A DNA stretch of 64,000 bases from Bacillota bacterium (GCA_023391635.1 JAEWAQ010000041.1:22307-86306); one strand, 5' to 3'. Positions 42,563 through 52,139 are shown, numbered from the stretch's first letter. Made by a program: numbers and translations. Notes: a model not told the origin generated them from the letters alone.

Positions 42563-42593
42563 GGCATCCTCCAATCTCCCGGGGCGTCGCGCC

Positions 42594-44180
42594 TTAAATT
42601 TTGAAAACCTCTACGGTCTGCTGCAGCTCTTCCGCCAACCGAGCCAGAGATTGCGCGGTTGCCGCCGTTTCTTCGCTGCTGGCGGCCGCTTCTTCGGATG
42701 CGGCGGAGATGCTTTCCACCGAAGACAGTACATTGGAAGCCTGAGCAGCCTGTTCTTCGCTCGCTGCGGCGATTTCCGACACTTTGCTTCCGGCCTGGTT
42801 GATCATCGCCATGATTTGTTGGAAAGATTCGCCCGTCTGTTCCGACAGCTCCGCGCTTTGCTGCACCGATTTCACGCTCGATCGCGTATTTTCCTGCATC
42901 CCTTTGATGATTCCGGCGATTTGCTTCGTCGCTTCTCCGCTGCGCTCCGCTAGCTTGCGCACTTCGTCGGCGACGACGGCGAAACCTCTGCCTTGCTCTC
43001 CGGCGCGCGCCGCTTCGATCGCCGCGTTCAAAGCGAGCAAATTCGTCTGGTCCGCGATATCTTCGATCACCTCGATAATCTCGCCGATTTTTTGCGAGTC
43101 GTCCTCGAGGCGCGACATTTGGGAATTGACCGCCGTCATGCTTGCTCTGGAAGACTGAATGACCTGGCTGCCCTGCTGCGCGATCTCGACGGTTCGATCG
43201 GACAGTCCCGCCGCTTGCTCCGTGTTTTGGGCGACCGAATGAATCGCGGACGACAACTCCTTGAACAGCTCGTTGATTTCCATCGCGGCCGCCGCCTGGC
43301 TTGTCGTTCCGCTGGCGATCTCTTCGGTGCTGGCCGAGATTTGCTGAGAGGAGGCGGCTACGTTATGAGAGGCGGCCGTAATCTGACCGACAACCGTCCG
43401 CAGCTTGTCCACCATGTCGTCGACCGCCTTCGCCAGCTGTCCCGCTTCGTCCCGGGAGTCGATTTCGATTTTCTCGCGCAAGTCCCCAGCCGCCACTTTG
43501 GAAACAAGTCGGACAACCCGTTTCATCGGCCTGGCGATAATTTGGGAGATGGCGTACCCGAACAAGATGCACAGAACGACCGAGGCGGCAACCACGACGA
43601 TGGTGACGACGCGGGAGTTACTGAACAGATTGGCGCCGTCTTCCTTCGCCTTCTGCGCGTCGCTGATCGTGATTTCGGAATTCTGATCCATGCTGCCGGT
43701 CAAGACAATTCCTCTCGGATTTAATTCATTACTGATCAGATCGAGCAGTTCCGATGTTTGTTTCTCAACTGCAAGTCCGACGATGCGATCGGCCGTTGCC
43801 CGGTAATCCTCCCAGTATCCTTTAAGAGGCTCGAACGCTTTTTTATTTTTCTCGCTCATGTAGGCATTTTCATATACTTCAATTCTGTCATCTACCCTAT
43901 GGGTCAATTCCTCGTACCGCTTCTTGTTCGATTGGAGAGAGGAGTCGTCTTGGAAAATGTACATATCGCGCACCAGCTTGCGGATTTCCATCACGTCGAC
44001 GTGCGCATTCAAGATCGCGTTGACCGGAACCAGATTATCCGCATACATATGGTCCAGGCTGCCGTTCATCCGGCTCATGTTGTTCATGCCGTAAAGGCCG
44101 ACGAATGCAAGCAGACAAGACAGCACCAGGAAAGCAGAAATTAATTTCGTGCTGATTTTCAAGTTTGTGTACCATTTCAT
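42594..44180 (-). CDS. Methyl-accepting chemotaxis protein
   Basis: 528 residues. TM1 13-33, a four-helix-bundle ligand domain of about 155 residues (4HB_MCP type), TM2 near 190-212, HAMP, and the long coiled-coil signalling domain with the hairpin tip IEDIADQTNLLALNAAIEAARAGEQGRGFAVVADEVRKLAERS. It is encoded between cheA and cheY, so it is the dedicated receptor of this array. Ligand is unknown. Confidence 0.92.
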   Translation of the reverse strand: MKWYTNLKISTKLISAFLVLSCLLAFVGLYGMNNMSRMNGSLDHMYADNLVPVNAILNAHVDVMEIRKLVRDMYIFQDDSSLQSNKKRYEELTHRVDDRIEVYENAYMSEKNKKAFEPLKGYWEDYRATADRIVGLAVEKQTSELLDLISNELNPRGIVLTGSMDQNSEITISDAQKAKEDGANLFSNSRVVTIVVVAASVVLCILFGYAISQIIARPMKRVVRLVSKVAAGDLREKIEIDSRDEAGQLAKAVDDMVDKLRTVVGQITAASHNVAASSQQISASTEEIASGTTSQAAAAMEINELFKELSSAIHSVAQNTEQAAGLSDRTVEIAQQGSQVIQSSRASMTAVNSQMSRLEDDSQKIGEIIEVIEDIADQTNLLALNAAIEAARAGEQGRGFAVVADEVRKLAERSGEATKQIAGIIKGMQENTRSSVKSVQQSAELSEQTGESFQQIMAMINQAGSKVSEIAAASEEQAAQASNVLSSVESISAASEEAAASSEETAATAQSLARLAEELQQTVEVFKI

Positions 44181-44242
44181 AGATAATCACCTCATCGGAA
44201 TATTGGTTGTTGCCGCGTTCGATTAGCGCTTTGTCTCTTTCG

Positions 44243-46258
44243 CTATGCAAGCTTGCCGGCCAATTTCATGACCCCGCCCGCGTCCAGAATCAGCGATACT
44301 TTGCCGTTGCCCATAATGGTCGCGCCGGAAATCCCTTCTGTTTGCCCAACGAAAGCCCCTAGCGTCTTGATAACGACGTCCTGATTGCCGAGCAACTCAT
44401 CGACCGCTACCGCCAGTCTTTTCTCCGCCCGGCCGATAATGACGACGGGAATCAACTTCCTCTCGGCGGACGGTTTCGGATAATGGAATAAGTCATGCAG
44501 CCAAGCAACCGGGATCACCTGATTGCGGATGACGAGCACGGGATTTCCCTTCACTTTGCGAATCGATGCCGGGTCCGCCCTGACGATTTCCGCAACGTTG
44601 TTCATCGGAAGGATGAACGTCCGATCGCCCGCCTGGACGGACAGTCCGGTAATGATAGCCAGCGTTAGCGGAATGCGGATTTTGAATAGGGTCCCCCGTC
44701 CCGACTGCGTGTCGATATCGATCAGCCCGTTCAGTCGCTCGATCTCCGTGCGTACGATGTCCATTCCAACCCCGCGTCCCGAGACATCGCTGACTTTAGA
44801 GGCGGTAGAAAAGCCGGGATGGAAAATGAGATCGATCGTCTCGCGGTCCGACAGCCTGACCGCTCCCGCTCGGTCAATAATGCCTTTGCCAACCGCCGAT
44901 TCGCGAATTTTGTCCGCCGAGATGCCGGCACCGTCGTCTTCGATCTCAATGACGACCTGATTGTCCTCGTGAGAAGCGCCGATTCTCAGTCTGCCAGTCT
45001 CCGGCTTGCCGGCTTTGCGCCGTTCCTCCGGAAGCTCGATGCCATGATCGACGGCGTTGCGGATCAAGTGGATGAGCGGGTCCCCGACTTCCTCGATCAG
45101 ATTGCGATCCAATTCCGTATCCTTGCCTTCCAGAACCAGTTCTACTTGTTTGCCCAGCGTATGGGCCAAATCACGAACCATGCGGGGAAATCGGTTGAAC
45201 AGCTGTTCGATCGGCAACATTCGCGCTTTCATCACGCTCTCCTGCAACTCTCCGACCGTCTGCGTAAGATGATCGGCCAGATGGCCAAGCGTCCGCACCG
45301 TCTCGTCGCCCCCATACTTTCGCCGCAGCGACTGCTCCATCTGCCGGATGCCCGTCTGGTCGATGACCAGTTCTCCGACCAAGTTCATCAACTGCTCCAA
45401 CCGCTCCACATTCACGCGAACCGTGTGCGCTTTCGTCTTTTCACCGTTGGGCCTTTTTTCCGGAACGGCAGTCGGGTTTACGTTCTCATCGACGGATTCC
45501 CCGTCTGCCGGCAGCGGACCCCCGGCCACCGATATTTCCGACATGACGGCGACTCGTACGGACATCGACACCACATCGGTCAATTGATTGACCAAGTTTC
45601 CTAATTCTCCGGCGCCTCTCGTCGTCGTCAGAAGCCAGCGGATCATCTTGGCATCGAAATCTTCGCTCACGACCAAATCCGTCCAGACGACGAACTCTTT
45701 TTCCCGCAGCCGGGCATCGATCACGCTTCCGCGTACCGCTTTCATCTCGCAATCTTCCGAGATCACGACCTGAACCCACAGAGGCGTACGGCCGGAAGCG
45801 ACCCCCTCTTGCAGCGCCAAGTAAGCCTCCAGCGACAGAACGGGGTCGTCTTGGCTCTCCTTCCGTCCGCCCTGTCGGGCGAAATTCTTCAAATCCGCCA
45901 TCAGGTCAGAGACGTCCGTCCGCTCGGCATCTTCGTTCACGATATCGGCTTGCAGCTGCTTGATCCCGTCCAGGCAACGGAAGAACAAACCCGTTATGCT
46001 TCCGTCCACCGTCAAGTGGCTGTTCCTCACCAGATCCAGAATGTGCTCCATCTCGTGGGTCAATTCCTTCATTCCCGCGTAACCCATCGCCGCGGAGGAT
46101 CCTTTCAGCGTATGGGCTGCCCGGAACAACCGCTGAATGCCGGATTCCGTTTCGCCTTCTTTCTCCAGCAGCAGCACTTCTTCTTCCATGCTTTGAAGCT
46201 GTTCCTCCAGTTCCTCCAAATAAACGGCGCGAAACTCCTGCATATTCGTTTGATTCAT
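44243..46258 (-). CDS. cheA: Chemotaxis histidine kinase CheA
   Basis: 671 residues. P1 Hpt domain with His49 in RAAHTLKGSSAAMG; P2-like region around 150-235; P3 dimerisation helices (VNVERLEQLMNLVGELVIDQTGIRQMEQSLRRK); P4 ATPase with HLIRNAVDHGIELPEER, DDGAGIS and GRGVGMDIV; P5 CheW-like domain to the end. Phosphorylates CheY and CheB of the same operon. ATG with GAGGGAGAG upstream; 14 bases after the cheW stop. Confidence 0.95.
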   Translation of the reverse strand: MNQTNMQEFRAVYLEELEEQLQSMEEEVLLLEKEGETESGIQRLFRAAHTLKGSSAAMGYAGMKELTHEMEHILDLVRNSHLTVDGSITGLFFRCLDGIKQLQADIVNEDAERTDVSDLMADLKNFARQGGRKESQDDPVLSLEAYLALQEGVASGRTPLWVQVVISEDCEMKAVRGSVIDARLREKEFVVWTDLVVSEDFDAKMIRWLLTTTRGAGELGNLVNQLTDVVSMSVRVAVMSEISVAGGPLPADGESVDENVNPTAVPEKRPNGEKTKAHTVRVNVERLEQLMNLVGELVIDQTGIRQMEQSLRRKYGGDETVRTLGHLADHLTQTVGELQESVMKARMLPIEQLFNRFPRMVRDLAHTLGKQVELVLEGKDTELDRNLIEEVGDPLIHLIRNAVDHGIELPEERRKAGKPETGRLRIGASHEDNQVVIEIEDDGAGISADKIRESAVGKGIIDRAGAVRLSDRETIDLIFHPGFSTASKVSDVSGRGVGMDIVRTEIERLNGLIDIDTQSGRGTLFKIRIPLTLAIITGLSVQAGDRTFILPMNNVAEIVRADPASIRKVKGNPVLVIRNQVIPVAWLHDLFHYPKPSAERKLIPVVIIGRAEKRLAVAVDELLGNQDVVIKTLGAFVGQTEGISGATIMGNGKVSLILDAGGVMKLAGKLA

Positions 46259-46271
46259 CCTATTCTCTCCC

Positions 46272-46700
46272 TCATTCTCGATTCAACATTTCGTCAAGCT
46301 TGAGAATGCCGGTCAATCCTTTGGCAGATATGCCAATTCCCGCAAAGTAGGTACCACTAATGCCGCCGACGCGCTCGGGAGGCGGCTGAATATCCGAGAA
46401 CGTCGTCACTTGATTGACTCTGTCCACGATAATGCCGACCGATTCCTCCCTATGCTTCAGCACGACGATTCTCGTCGCCTTGGTCGGCTCGTAATCTCCA
46501 AGATGGAACATTTTCCGCAGGCTGACGACCGGAACGATTTTTCCCCGCAAATTAATGACGCCGTTGACGTAATCTCGGCAGTTCGGAATGTCCGAAATAT
46601 GCTGCAGCCTGATGATTTCGTGCACTTCGGATATTAAAATGGCGTAAAATTCGTCCCCCACTCCGAACTCGACAAATTGCTGCTTGTCCGCTGTTTCCAT
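46272..46700 (-). CDS. cheW: Chemotaxis coupling protein CheW
   Basis: 142 residues, a single CheW SH3-like double barrel: QQFVEFGVGDEFYAILISEVHEIIRL, GVINLRGKIVPVVSLRKMF and GIIVDRVNQV. Bridges receptor and CheA. GGAGG eight bases before ATG 46700. The gene lies 54 bp after cheB. Confidence 0.93.
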   Translation of the reverse strand: METADKQQFVEFGVGDEFYAILISEVHEIIRLQHISDIPNCRDYVNGVINLRGKIVPVVSLRKMFHLGDYEPTKATRIVVLKHREESVGIIVDRVNQVTTFSDIQPPPERVGGISGTYFAGIGISAKGLTGILKLDEMLNRE

Positions 46701-46754
46701 CCGGGTCTCCTCCTTTCGTATGGAACGTAAATTTTTTATTTGCCGCATTCCCCG

Positions 46755-47810
46755 CTATTTCCCACAAACCTCCACCAGCCGGGAGGCCATCCGGCCGATC
46801 GGGACGACCGCGTCCACCCCGCCACGCTCGACAGCCGCCCGCGGCATTCCATAAACGACGCAAGTCTCACGGGCTTCAGCCGTCGTAGTGGCGGCACCCG
46901 CCGCCTTGGCTTTGGCCATCTCCTCCGCCCCATCGCTCCCCATTCCCGTCAAAATGACGAAGTGCCTTTTCAGTTTCTCAAGACCGGAGACGGAAGCGAA
47001 CAATTCGTTCACGGACGGCCGGTGCAGCCCTGGGACCTGGCGTTGATGAAGCAGGATTTGGTAGCGACCGTTCTCTTCTTTCACGTTCATGTGGTAATCG
47101 CCTGGGGCCAAATATACGGTGCCGTTCTCGACCGGTTCTTCGTGCTTCGCCTCCACCACCCGCACAGCCGCGGTCTGATCGAGCCGCCGCGCCAATGATG
47201 CCGTGAACAGGGCAGGCATATGCTGAGCGACCACGATCGGGTGGGCGAAATGGTCGGGCAGCCCGCCAAGCAACGAGGTCAGCGCCTGCGGACCGCCAGT
47301 CGACGAGCCGATCGCCACAATCTGCTCGACGATCGTTCTGTGGGGCGCCAGGCTAGCTTTTGTCGCGACCGGCCGCGTAAGCTCGAGGCTCCGGGCTGCG
47401 GTCGGACTTACGGTGACGGCGGCGGCAGCTTTGATCTTCTCGTGAATTTCCGCCTTGACTTTATAAATGTCGAGGGACATCGAGCCGGAAGGCTTGTGAA
47501 TGAAATCGACGGCGCCGTGCTGGAGCGCAGACACGGTCGCCATGGCGCCCGCTTCGGTCAGAGAGCTCAACATGATCACGGGCACCGGGCATTCCCGCAT
47601 GATGCGCTTCAGCGCCCCGATACCGTCCATTACGGGCATTTCGACATCCATCGTCACTACGTCCGGCTGCAGTTCCTTGACCATCCGAACTGCCTGTTCA
47701 CCGTCTGAGGCGAACCCGACCACTTTCAACCGCGCATCCTCTTCTACATATTTGGCGATCATTCTTCTCATCAGGACGGAATCGTCAACGATCAGGACCT
47801 CGATAGGCAT
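46755..47810 (-). CDS. cheB: Chemoreceptor glutamate methylesterase CheB
   Basis: 351 residues. Receiver with Asp55 in VTMDVEMPVMDG, then the methylesterase domain with Ser in IGSSTGGPQAL, His in VAQHMPALF and Asp in TGMGSDGAEEM. Demethylates or deamidates receptor glutamates. No cheR methyltransferase, cheC or cheD is in the operon. ATG 47810 has GGGAGG six bases upstream. First gene of the operon, preceded by a long leader with a terminator hairpin. Confidence 0.95.
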   Translation of the reverse strand: MPIEVLIVDDSVLMRRMIAKYVEEDARLKVVGFASDGEQAVRMVKELQPDVVTMDVEMPVMDGIGALKRIMRECPVPVIMLSSLTEAGAMATVSALQHGAVDFIHKPSGSMSLDIYKVKAEIHEKIKAAAAVTVSPTAARSLELTRPVATKASLAPHRTIVEQIVAIGSSTGGPQALTSLLGGLPDHFAHPIVVAQHMPALFTASLARRLDQTAAVRVVEAKHEEPVENGTVYLAPGDYHMNVKEENGRYQILLHQRQVPGLHRPSVNELFASVSGLEKLKRHFVILTGMGSDGAEEMAKAKAAGAATTTAEARETCVVYGMPRAAVERGGVDAVVPIGRMASRLVEVCGK

Positions 47811-48214
47811 GACCATCCTCCCTTGACAACTGGACTTTTTGCTGTTCATTTCGCCCTTGCAGATTTTGTTTGGTTCCTGAGATCAATATTGCCTCTTTGC
47901 AGATTTTGTCACATCGCCTGCCTCTCCTATTTCCCCCCTGCTTTCGTAAAATAAGAATGGATTCCTATAGCCGGGTCCGATGCGGCGTGAGAGGCGGGAA
48001 CCGTGGGATTGCCGAACAAACGATGAGTCCATGAACCTCGGGAAAACAAAAAAAGCCATCCCCATGAAAGGGAAGGGCTGCTTTATCGCCGCGTTAGCGC
48101 ATGCTGACGTCTCGATTGATAGGCGGTTAACCTTCGCCGCAGTACCGCTTTTGACTAGGCCTTAATCAAAATGGAGAGCAATCTTTTTGTCATAATAAAA
48201 CTCCCCCATATTTT
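47811..48214. other. Leader and intergenic region upstream of cheB
   Basis: About 400 bases without a supported gene. On the minus strand, 48170-48080 is a structured-looking GC-rich segment (GCGGTACTGCGGCGAAGG, GGTTAACC, ACGCGGCGAT), then a terminator hairpin (48079-48048), then about 240 bases to cheB. The direct repeat TTGCAGATTTTGT occurs twice, 40 bases apart (47857-47869 and 47897-47909). This is the layout of a riboswitch or attenuator, but no known class consensus was recognised. The hairpin may also end the upstream metallophosphoesterase transcript. Confidence 0.45.
48048..48079 (-). terminator. Terminator hairpin upstream of the che operon
   Basis: Minus strand AGCCCTTCCC (48079-48070) pairs with GGGGATGGCT (48063-48054) with one mismatch, then seven T residues (48054-48048). 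It lies 135 bases after the stop of the metallophosphoesterase gene and 238 bases before cheB. Confidence 0.75.
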
Positions 48215-49018
48215 TCACAACTCGAGCAAAACCCGCCGGGTGGGGCGGCCTTGGTTGCGGGTGCTGTCATACACTGCGGCAGTCATGCCGCCAGGGCCCG
48301 CCTCCACCACCCAAAAACAGGTGCGGGTCCGCCCGTTCACTACCGACCGCAAGGTGTGATAACCTATACCGTTCTTCACGCTCTCATGCCCGCTGTGCAT
48401 ATGTCCCTGAAGCACCACCACGCGTTTATTGCAGTTTTCCAGTATGCGGCGCACCTCGGGGGCGTTTCGGATGACATGGGGGTCCTCGATGTCATCCAGA
48501 AGGGCGTGCACCATCAACACCACAATGTCCGGCTGTGCCGCCGCCAAATCGGCCTCGAGCCAGCTCAGTTGGGGACGGGGCACGTAGCAATCGTCCCATT
48601 TCCCCGTCCCCGGCTGGTGAGGGATGTCCTGGGCGGTGAAGTTGCAGTCCAGCGCAATGAAGTGCACACCCTTGTGGTCAAAGGAATACCAGGTCTGTCC
48701 GCCCGGCATCTCCCACAGCTCGGCCAGTTCGGTGCTAGGCACTGCGTCCACGTCGTGGTTGCCCAGCAGATAGTACATGGGGCCGTGGAATTCGCGCATC
48801 ACCGGCATGATGGCGGCAAGGGCCTCCCGGCCCTTGTCCGGCCGTCCTGGCCAGTCGATAAGGTCTCCCAGGTGCACGCAAAAATCCACTGACATGCCGT
48901 TGAACGCGTCCATACATTGACGCGCTTTTCCCAGGGCGTTCCGGTAATACCGCCCCATCCGCATGGGGCGATCTGCATATTGTATGTCTGCCAAAAGACC
49001 AAAGCTGAACTGTTCCAT
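48215..49018 (-). CDS. ADPRibase-Mn / CDP-alcohol phosphohydrolase-like metallophosphoesterase
   Basis: 267 residues, calcineurin-like fold: ADIQYAD, HLGDLIDWPGR, LLGNHDVD, LMVHALLDD and LQGHMHSGHE supply the dimetal site. The opening FSFGLLADIQYADRP with following RYYRNAL closely resembles the manganese-dependent ADP-ribose/CDP-alcohol diphosphatase family, which cleaves ADP-ribose, CDP-choline and CDP-glycerol. Substrate here is inference. No signal peptide. ATG 49018 has GGAGGGG seven bases upstream. A terminator (49066-49094) separates it from the rest of the Ugp-like operon. Confidence 0.82.
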   Translation of the reverse strand: MEQFSFGLLADIQYADRPMRMGRYYRNALGKARQCMDAFNGMSVDFCVHLGDLIDWPGRPDKGREALAAIMPVMREFHGPMYYLLGNHDVDAVPSTELAELWEMPGGQTWYSFDHKGVHFIALDCNFTAQDIPHQPGTGKWDDCYVPRPQLSWLEADLAAAQPDIVVLMVHALLDDIEDPHVIRNAPEVRRILENCNKRVVVLQGHMHSGHESVKNGIGYHTLRSVVNGRTRTCFWVVEAGPGGMTAAVYDSTRNQGRPTRRVLLEL

Positions 49019-49065
49019 CTCATTGCCCCTCCGATCGCGGGTTGGTGACCGAGCCGCTTGCAACG

Positions 49066-49094
49066 ATTAAAAATAGCCCCGGAATCCCGGGGCT
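49066..49094 (-). terminator. Intercistronic terminator inside the Ugp-like cluster
   Basis: Minus strand AGCCCCGG (49094-49087) pairs with CCGGGGCT (49082-49075), then ATTTTTAAT. It lies 9 bases after the stop of the histidine phosphatase gene and would reduce read-through into the metallophosphoesterase gene. Confidence 0.8.
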
Positions 49095-49102
49095 GAATTC
49101 CG

Positions 49103-49816
49103 TCAATGGAAATTGAACAGCAACCCGCTGTTATTGTTATTCAGTCCATGTGAAGACAGGTGTGCGGTATCGCCGATGCACACCAGCCGCGGGTTTATCC
49201 GGTGCTTATCATATTGCTCCAGAAGCACCGTGGACACCGAGGCGGGTGGCAGCCATACCGAGCGCCAGAGCGCGGCCACCGGTATGTCCATGATCATCGA
49301 CAACAGCGCCAAGCCCGAGCCATGGTGGCAGAATATCGCCACATCGTTGCCCAAAAGCGGAGCATCGGTCGTCCAGCCCTCGTCAGTCACCTGGATGTGA
49401 GCCTGCCGCAACCATTCAAGCCAGCCGGCGCGCAATTCCCGGAAACGGTTGGCGGTTTGGGGCTGGGGAAAAAGATCGCTGTTCGCCCCTTGGTTTTCTT
49501 CCCCGCCCTCGGCCCGGCGCAGTTGATGTCCCGGCAGGTTCCAGATCACCACCGGGTCCGGCAATACGCTAGAATCGGGGCTGGCTGCCAATTCAGACAT
49601 CTCCCGCATCCATTCCAGGGTTTGCACAGGTATCCCTGTTCTCTCGGCGGTATACCTGGCGGTGGCCTGGGCCCGACCCATAGGTGATGAATAGATACTT
49701 ACCAGAGGCAGGCGCTCCATACGATGGGCCAGCGACTGGGCTTCGCTTTTGCCCAGGGCCGTCAGGTTGTCATTTGGGTAGTCCGGGTCGCCATGCCGAA
49801 TAATATGCAGTCTCAT
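49103..49816 (-). CDS. Histidine phosphatase (phosphoglycerate mutase-like) family protein
   Basis: 237 residues. Catalytic RHG in LHIIRHGDPDYPND (His8) and second His in AIFCHHGSGLALL; SSPMGRAQATA is the usual third motif. Cytosolic phosphomonoesterase by family. The gene overlaps the end of the binding-protein gene by 4 bp, so it belongs to the import operon and probably removes phosphate from the imported compound or a product of it. Confidence 0.88.
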   Translation of the reverse strand: MRLHIIRHGDPDYPNDNLTALGKSEAQSLAHRMERLPLVSIYSSPMGRAQATARYTAERTGIPVQTLEWMREMSELAASPDSSVLPDPVVIWNLPGHQLRRAEGGEENQGANSDLFPQPQTANRFRELRAGWLEWLRQAHIQVTDEGWTTDAPLLGNDVAIFCHHGSGLALLSMIMDIPVAALWRSVWLPPASVSTVLLEQYDKHRINPRLVCIGDTAHLSSHGLNNNNSGLLFNFH

Positions 49817-51162
49817 TTTCTGTTGTCGTCCAAAAAGGCTTGAGCTTCTTTCTGTGCCTTTTGCAACGCGGCGGTGATATCTGCATTGTTCAGATAGCTC
49901 TCATCCAGCGCCAACTTGAAGACATTGGACACATCGCCGAAATTACTCCGGACCATGAAGGGGCTCCGCAGGATGGGAAGGAGCTCTTTGATCGTGGCAA
50001 ATTGGGGCTTCTCGGCAAACATGGCCTGCATCTCGGGCAAATCGTAGGAAGACTGACGCACCGCGAAGTACCCGCTGGCAAGCATCCATTGGGCGGAAAC
50101 TTCCGGGGAGGTCATGTATTTCACAAACTCCCAGCTGGCGTCTATCTTCTCCTGAGGGTGCTTGCCGATAATGATGAAGCCGCCGCCGCCCAAAAGGGCA
50201 ACAGAACCTTTGCCGTCATTGGCGGGAAGGGAGGCGATGCCCCAGTCGAAAGTGGCGGTATTGGACACATTGCCCAGAGAGCCGCTGGAGTTTGTCATGA
50301 TGGCAGTAGTCTCGGCCAGGAAGTTCTCCGCTGCGCCGCCGTAACTGGTGTTGTCCTCGGCCAGGCCGGCGTCCATCAATCCTTTAAAGAAGGTAACCGT
50401 TTCGATGAGTTCGGGATTGTCGAGGTTCGTGGTGTCCATATCCTTATGGACGGCGCCGCCGTTGGAGAGCGCCAAAGCCTCGGTCATCCAGTTGTCGCCC
50501 ATAAACTCAAGAGGTACAAGCTTGGAATTGTACGCCTTAATGGCCTGCGTAGCCGCTTTCAACTCGCTCCAGGTGGCAGGGGGAGCGTTGGGGTCCAGGC
50601 CGGCGGCCGCCAGGATATCCTTGTTATAATACATAATGGTGCCGCTGTGCTGGAAAGGTATGCCGTACAGCAAATCGCCAGGGTAGCTGAATAGAGAGAA
50701 GAAGCCCGGTACATAGTCGTCAAGGAAACCGGCAGGCTCTTTGGCGATCAGTGTGTTCATATTCACCAGCGCGTCAATGCTGAGCAGGTTGGAGAGGTTG
50801 TAGCCGCTGAGGATCACATTCGGGGCATTGCCGCCCGAGATGGCCGTCAGAGTCTTCTGCAGGGTTTCATCGTAGTTGCCGGTGAAGCTGGCGGTCACGT
50901 GGATGCCGGTGTTCTTCGCATTGAATTCATCCACGATCTTCTCCATTGCAACGGCCAGAGGGCCCGAGGTCTGGGTGGGAAAATAATAGGCCAGCTCGAC
51001 CACTTTGCCGTCACTGGCGGGCGGAGTGGATGATTCAACTGAGGCGCTGCCACCGGCAGGTGGAGTGGTCGATTCGACTGCGCCGCCACCGCAGCCCGCC
51101 AGAAAAACGAGCGTCAGGGACAACACGGTGCCGAGCATTGCAAACCATTTGTTTCTCTTCAT
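49813..51162 (-). CDS. ABC transporter substrate-binding lipoprotein (UgpB-like)
   Basis: 449 residues. Lipobox FLAGC (Cys24), then a linker with a duplicated Thr-Pro-Pro-Ala stretch, then a family 1 binding-protein fold similar to UgpB (YYFPTQTSGPLAVAMEKIVDEFNAKNTGI; GIPFQHSGTIMYYNKDIL; SWEFVKYMTSPEVSAQW). UgpB binds glycerol 3-phosphate and its diesters. Codon choice is rich in GGC/GCC/AAC with a different flavour from neighbours. Fourth gene from the LacI promoter. Confidence 0.88.
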   Translation of the reverse strand: MKRNKWFAMLGTVLSLTLVFLAGCGGGAVESTTPPAGGSASVESSTPPASDGKVVELAYYFPTQTSGPLAVAMEKIVDEFNAKNTGIHVTASFTGNYDETLQKTLTAISGGNAPNVILSGYNLSNLLSIDALVNMNTLIAKEPAGFLDDYVPGFFSLFSYPGDLLYGIPFQHSGTIMYYNKDILAAAGLDPNAPPATWSELKAATQAIKAYNSKLVPLEFMGDNWMTEALALSNGGAVHKDMDTTNLDNPELIETVTFFKGLMDAGLAEDNTSYGGAAENFLAETTAIMTNSSGSLGNVSNTATFDWGIASLPANDGKGSVALLGGGGFIIIGKHPQEKIDASWEFVKYMTSPEVSAQWMLASGYFAVRQSSYDLPEMQAMFAEKPQFATIKELLPILRSPFMVRSNFGDVSNVFKLALDESYLNNADITAALQKAQKEAQAFLDDNRK

Positions 51163-51257
51163 GGATCTTTTCCTCCATTCAATTATTTATTACACACGTT
51201 TATCGTGCATAATACAAAGTTACAGGCATTGCGGGGCCAGGGTTCGGGGGTGGCCGG

Positions 51258-52139
51258 CTACTTGATGCCCGAGGTGACGAAACTGTCCACCAGTTGGCGC
51301 TGGAAAAACACCAAGGCGACCAAAAGCGGTAAAATCACCAAAATTGCTGCCGCCATAGTCAGTCCCCATTCCGAGGCGCTTTCTGCCTGAGTGCCAAAGT
51401 AGGCCATGCCCACGGCAAGGGTGCGCGTTTGCACCGATTCAGTGATGACCATGGGCCAGAAATAGGAGTCCCATTGATACACCAGTGACGTGATTGAAAA
51501 CGCGATGATGACAGATTTTATCATCGGAATGCCAATCACCAGCATATACCTGAAATCGCCGCAGCCGTCGATGCGGGCACTGTCTTTCAACGCGGCGGGT
51601 ATCTCCAGAAATGCCCCGCGAAATAAAATGATGGCAATAGCCGAGGCAAAGCTGGGAAGAGCGATGCCCAGCAAAGTGTTGTACAGGTTCAGCCCGTTGA
51701 TAATGAGATAGTTGGGCAGCAGCAGGCTTTCGGGGGAAACCAGCAGCCGCGCCAACACAAACAGGTAGAAGAAGCTCTTGAGCTTGAACTTTAAGCTGGA
51801 AAAGGCGTAAGCAGCCGGAATACTGATACAAAGCTGGGCCGCCAAGACCCCCACCGCCACGACGATGGTGTTTTTGTAAAAAACGCCCCAGGGCGCGCGA
51901 CGCAACACCTCCTTCATATTCTCCACAAACATGAACTCCGACGGGATGATGGCGAGCGGATGCTTCAGAATATCCACCTGGGCTTTCATGCTGGTTACGA
52001 TAATCCATGCCAAGGGGAACAGGAAAAAGAGACTGGCAACCAGAATAATGGCGTTAAAAACCACTGCAGACGCGATTCTTTTGCGTTTGGCCGCAGCGCC
52101 GCTAACATCCCGGACAGGCTTTGCCGCTTCAGCGCTCAT
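51258..52139 (-). CDS. ABC transporter permease (UgpE-like)
   Basis: 293 residues, six spans; EAA-type loop ALKDSARIDGCGDFRYMLVIGIPMIKS. GGAGGG seven bases before ATG 52139. The start overlaps the end of the first permease gene by 11 bp. Confidence 0.92.
   Translation of the reverse strand: MSAEAAKPVRDVSGAAAKRKRIASAVVFNAIILVASLFFLFPLAWIIVTSMKAQVDILKHPLAIIPSEFMFVENMKEVLRRAPWGVFYKNTIVVAVGVLAAQLCISIPAAYAFSSLKFKLKSFFYLFVLARLLVSPESLLLPNYLIINGLNLYNTLLGIALPSFASAIAIILFRGAFLEIPAALKDSARIDGCGDFRYMLVIGIPMIKSVIIAFSITSLVYQWDSYFWPMVITESVQTRTLAVGMAYFGTQAESASEWGLTMAAAILVILPLLVALVFFQRQLVDSFVTSGIK

Noticed and set aside
48048..48170. c-di-GMP-I riboswitch upstream of cheB
   Set aside because: The hallmark GCAAACC and GCAAAG-type segments are not present; only the general layout fits, so no class was assigned.
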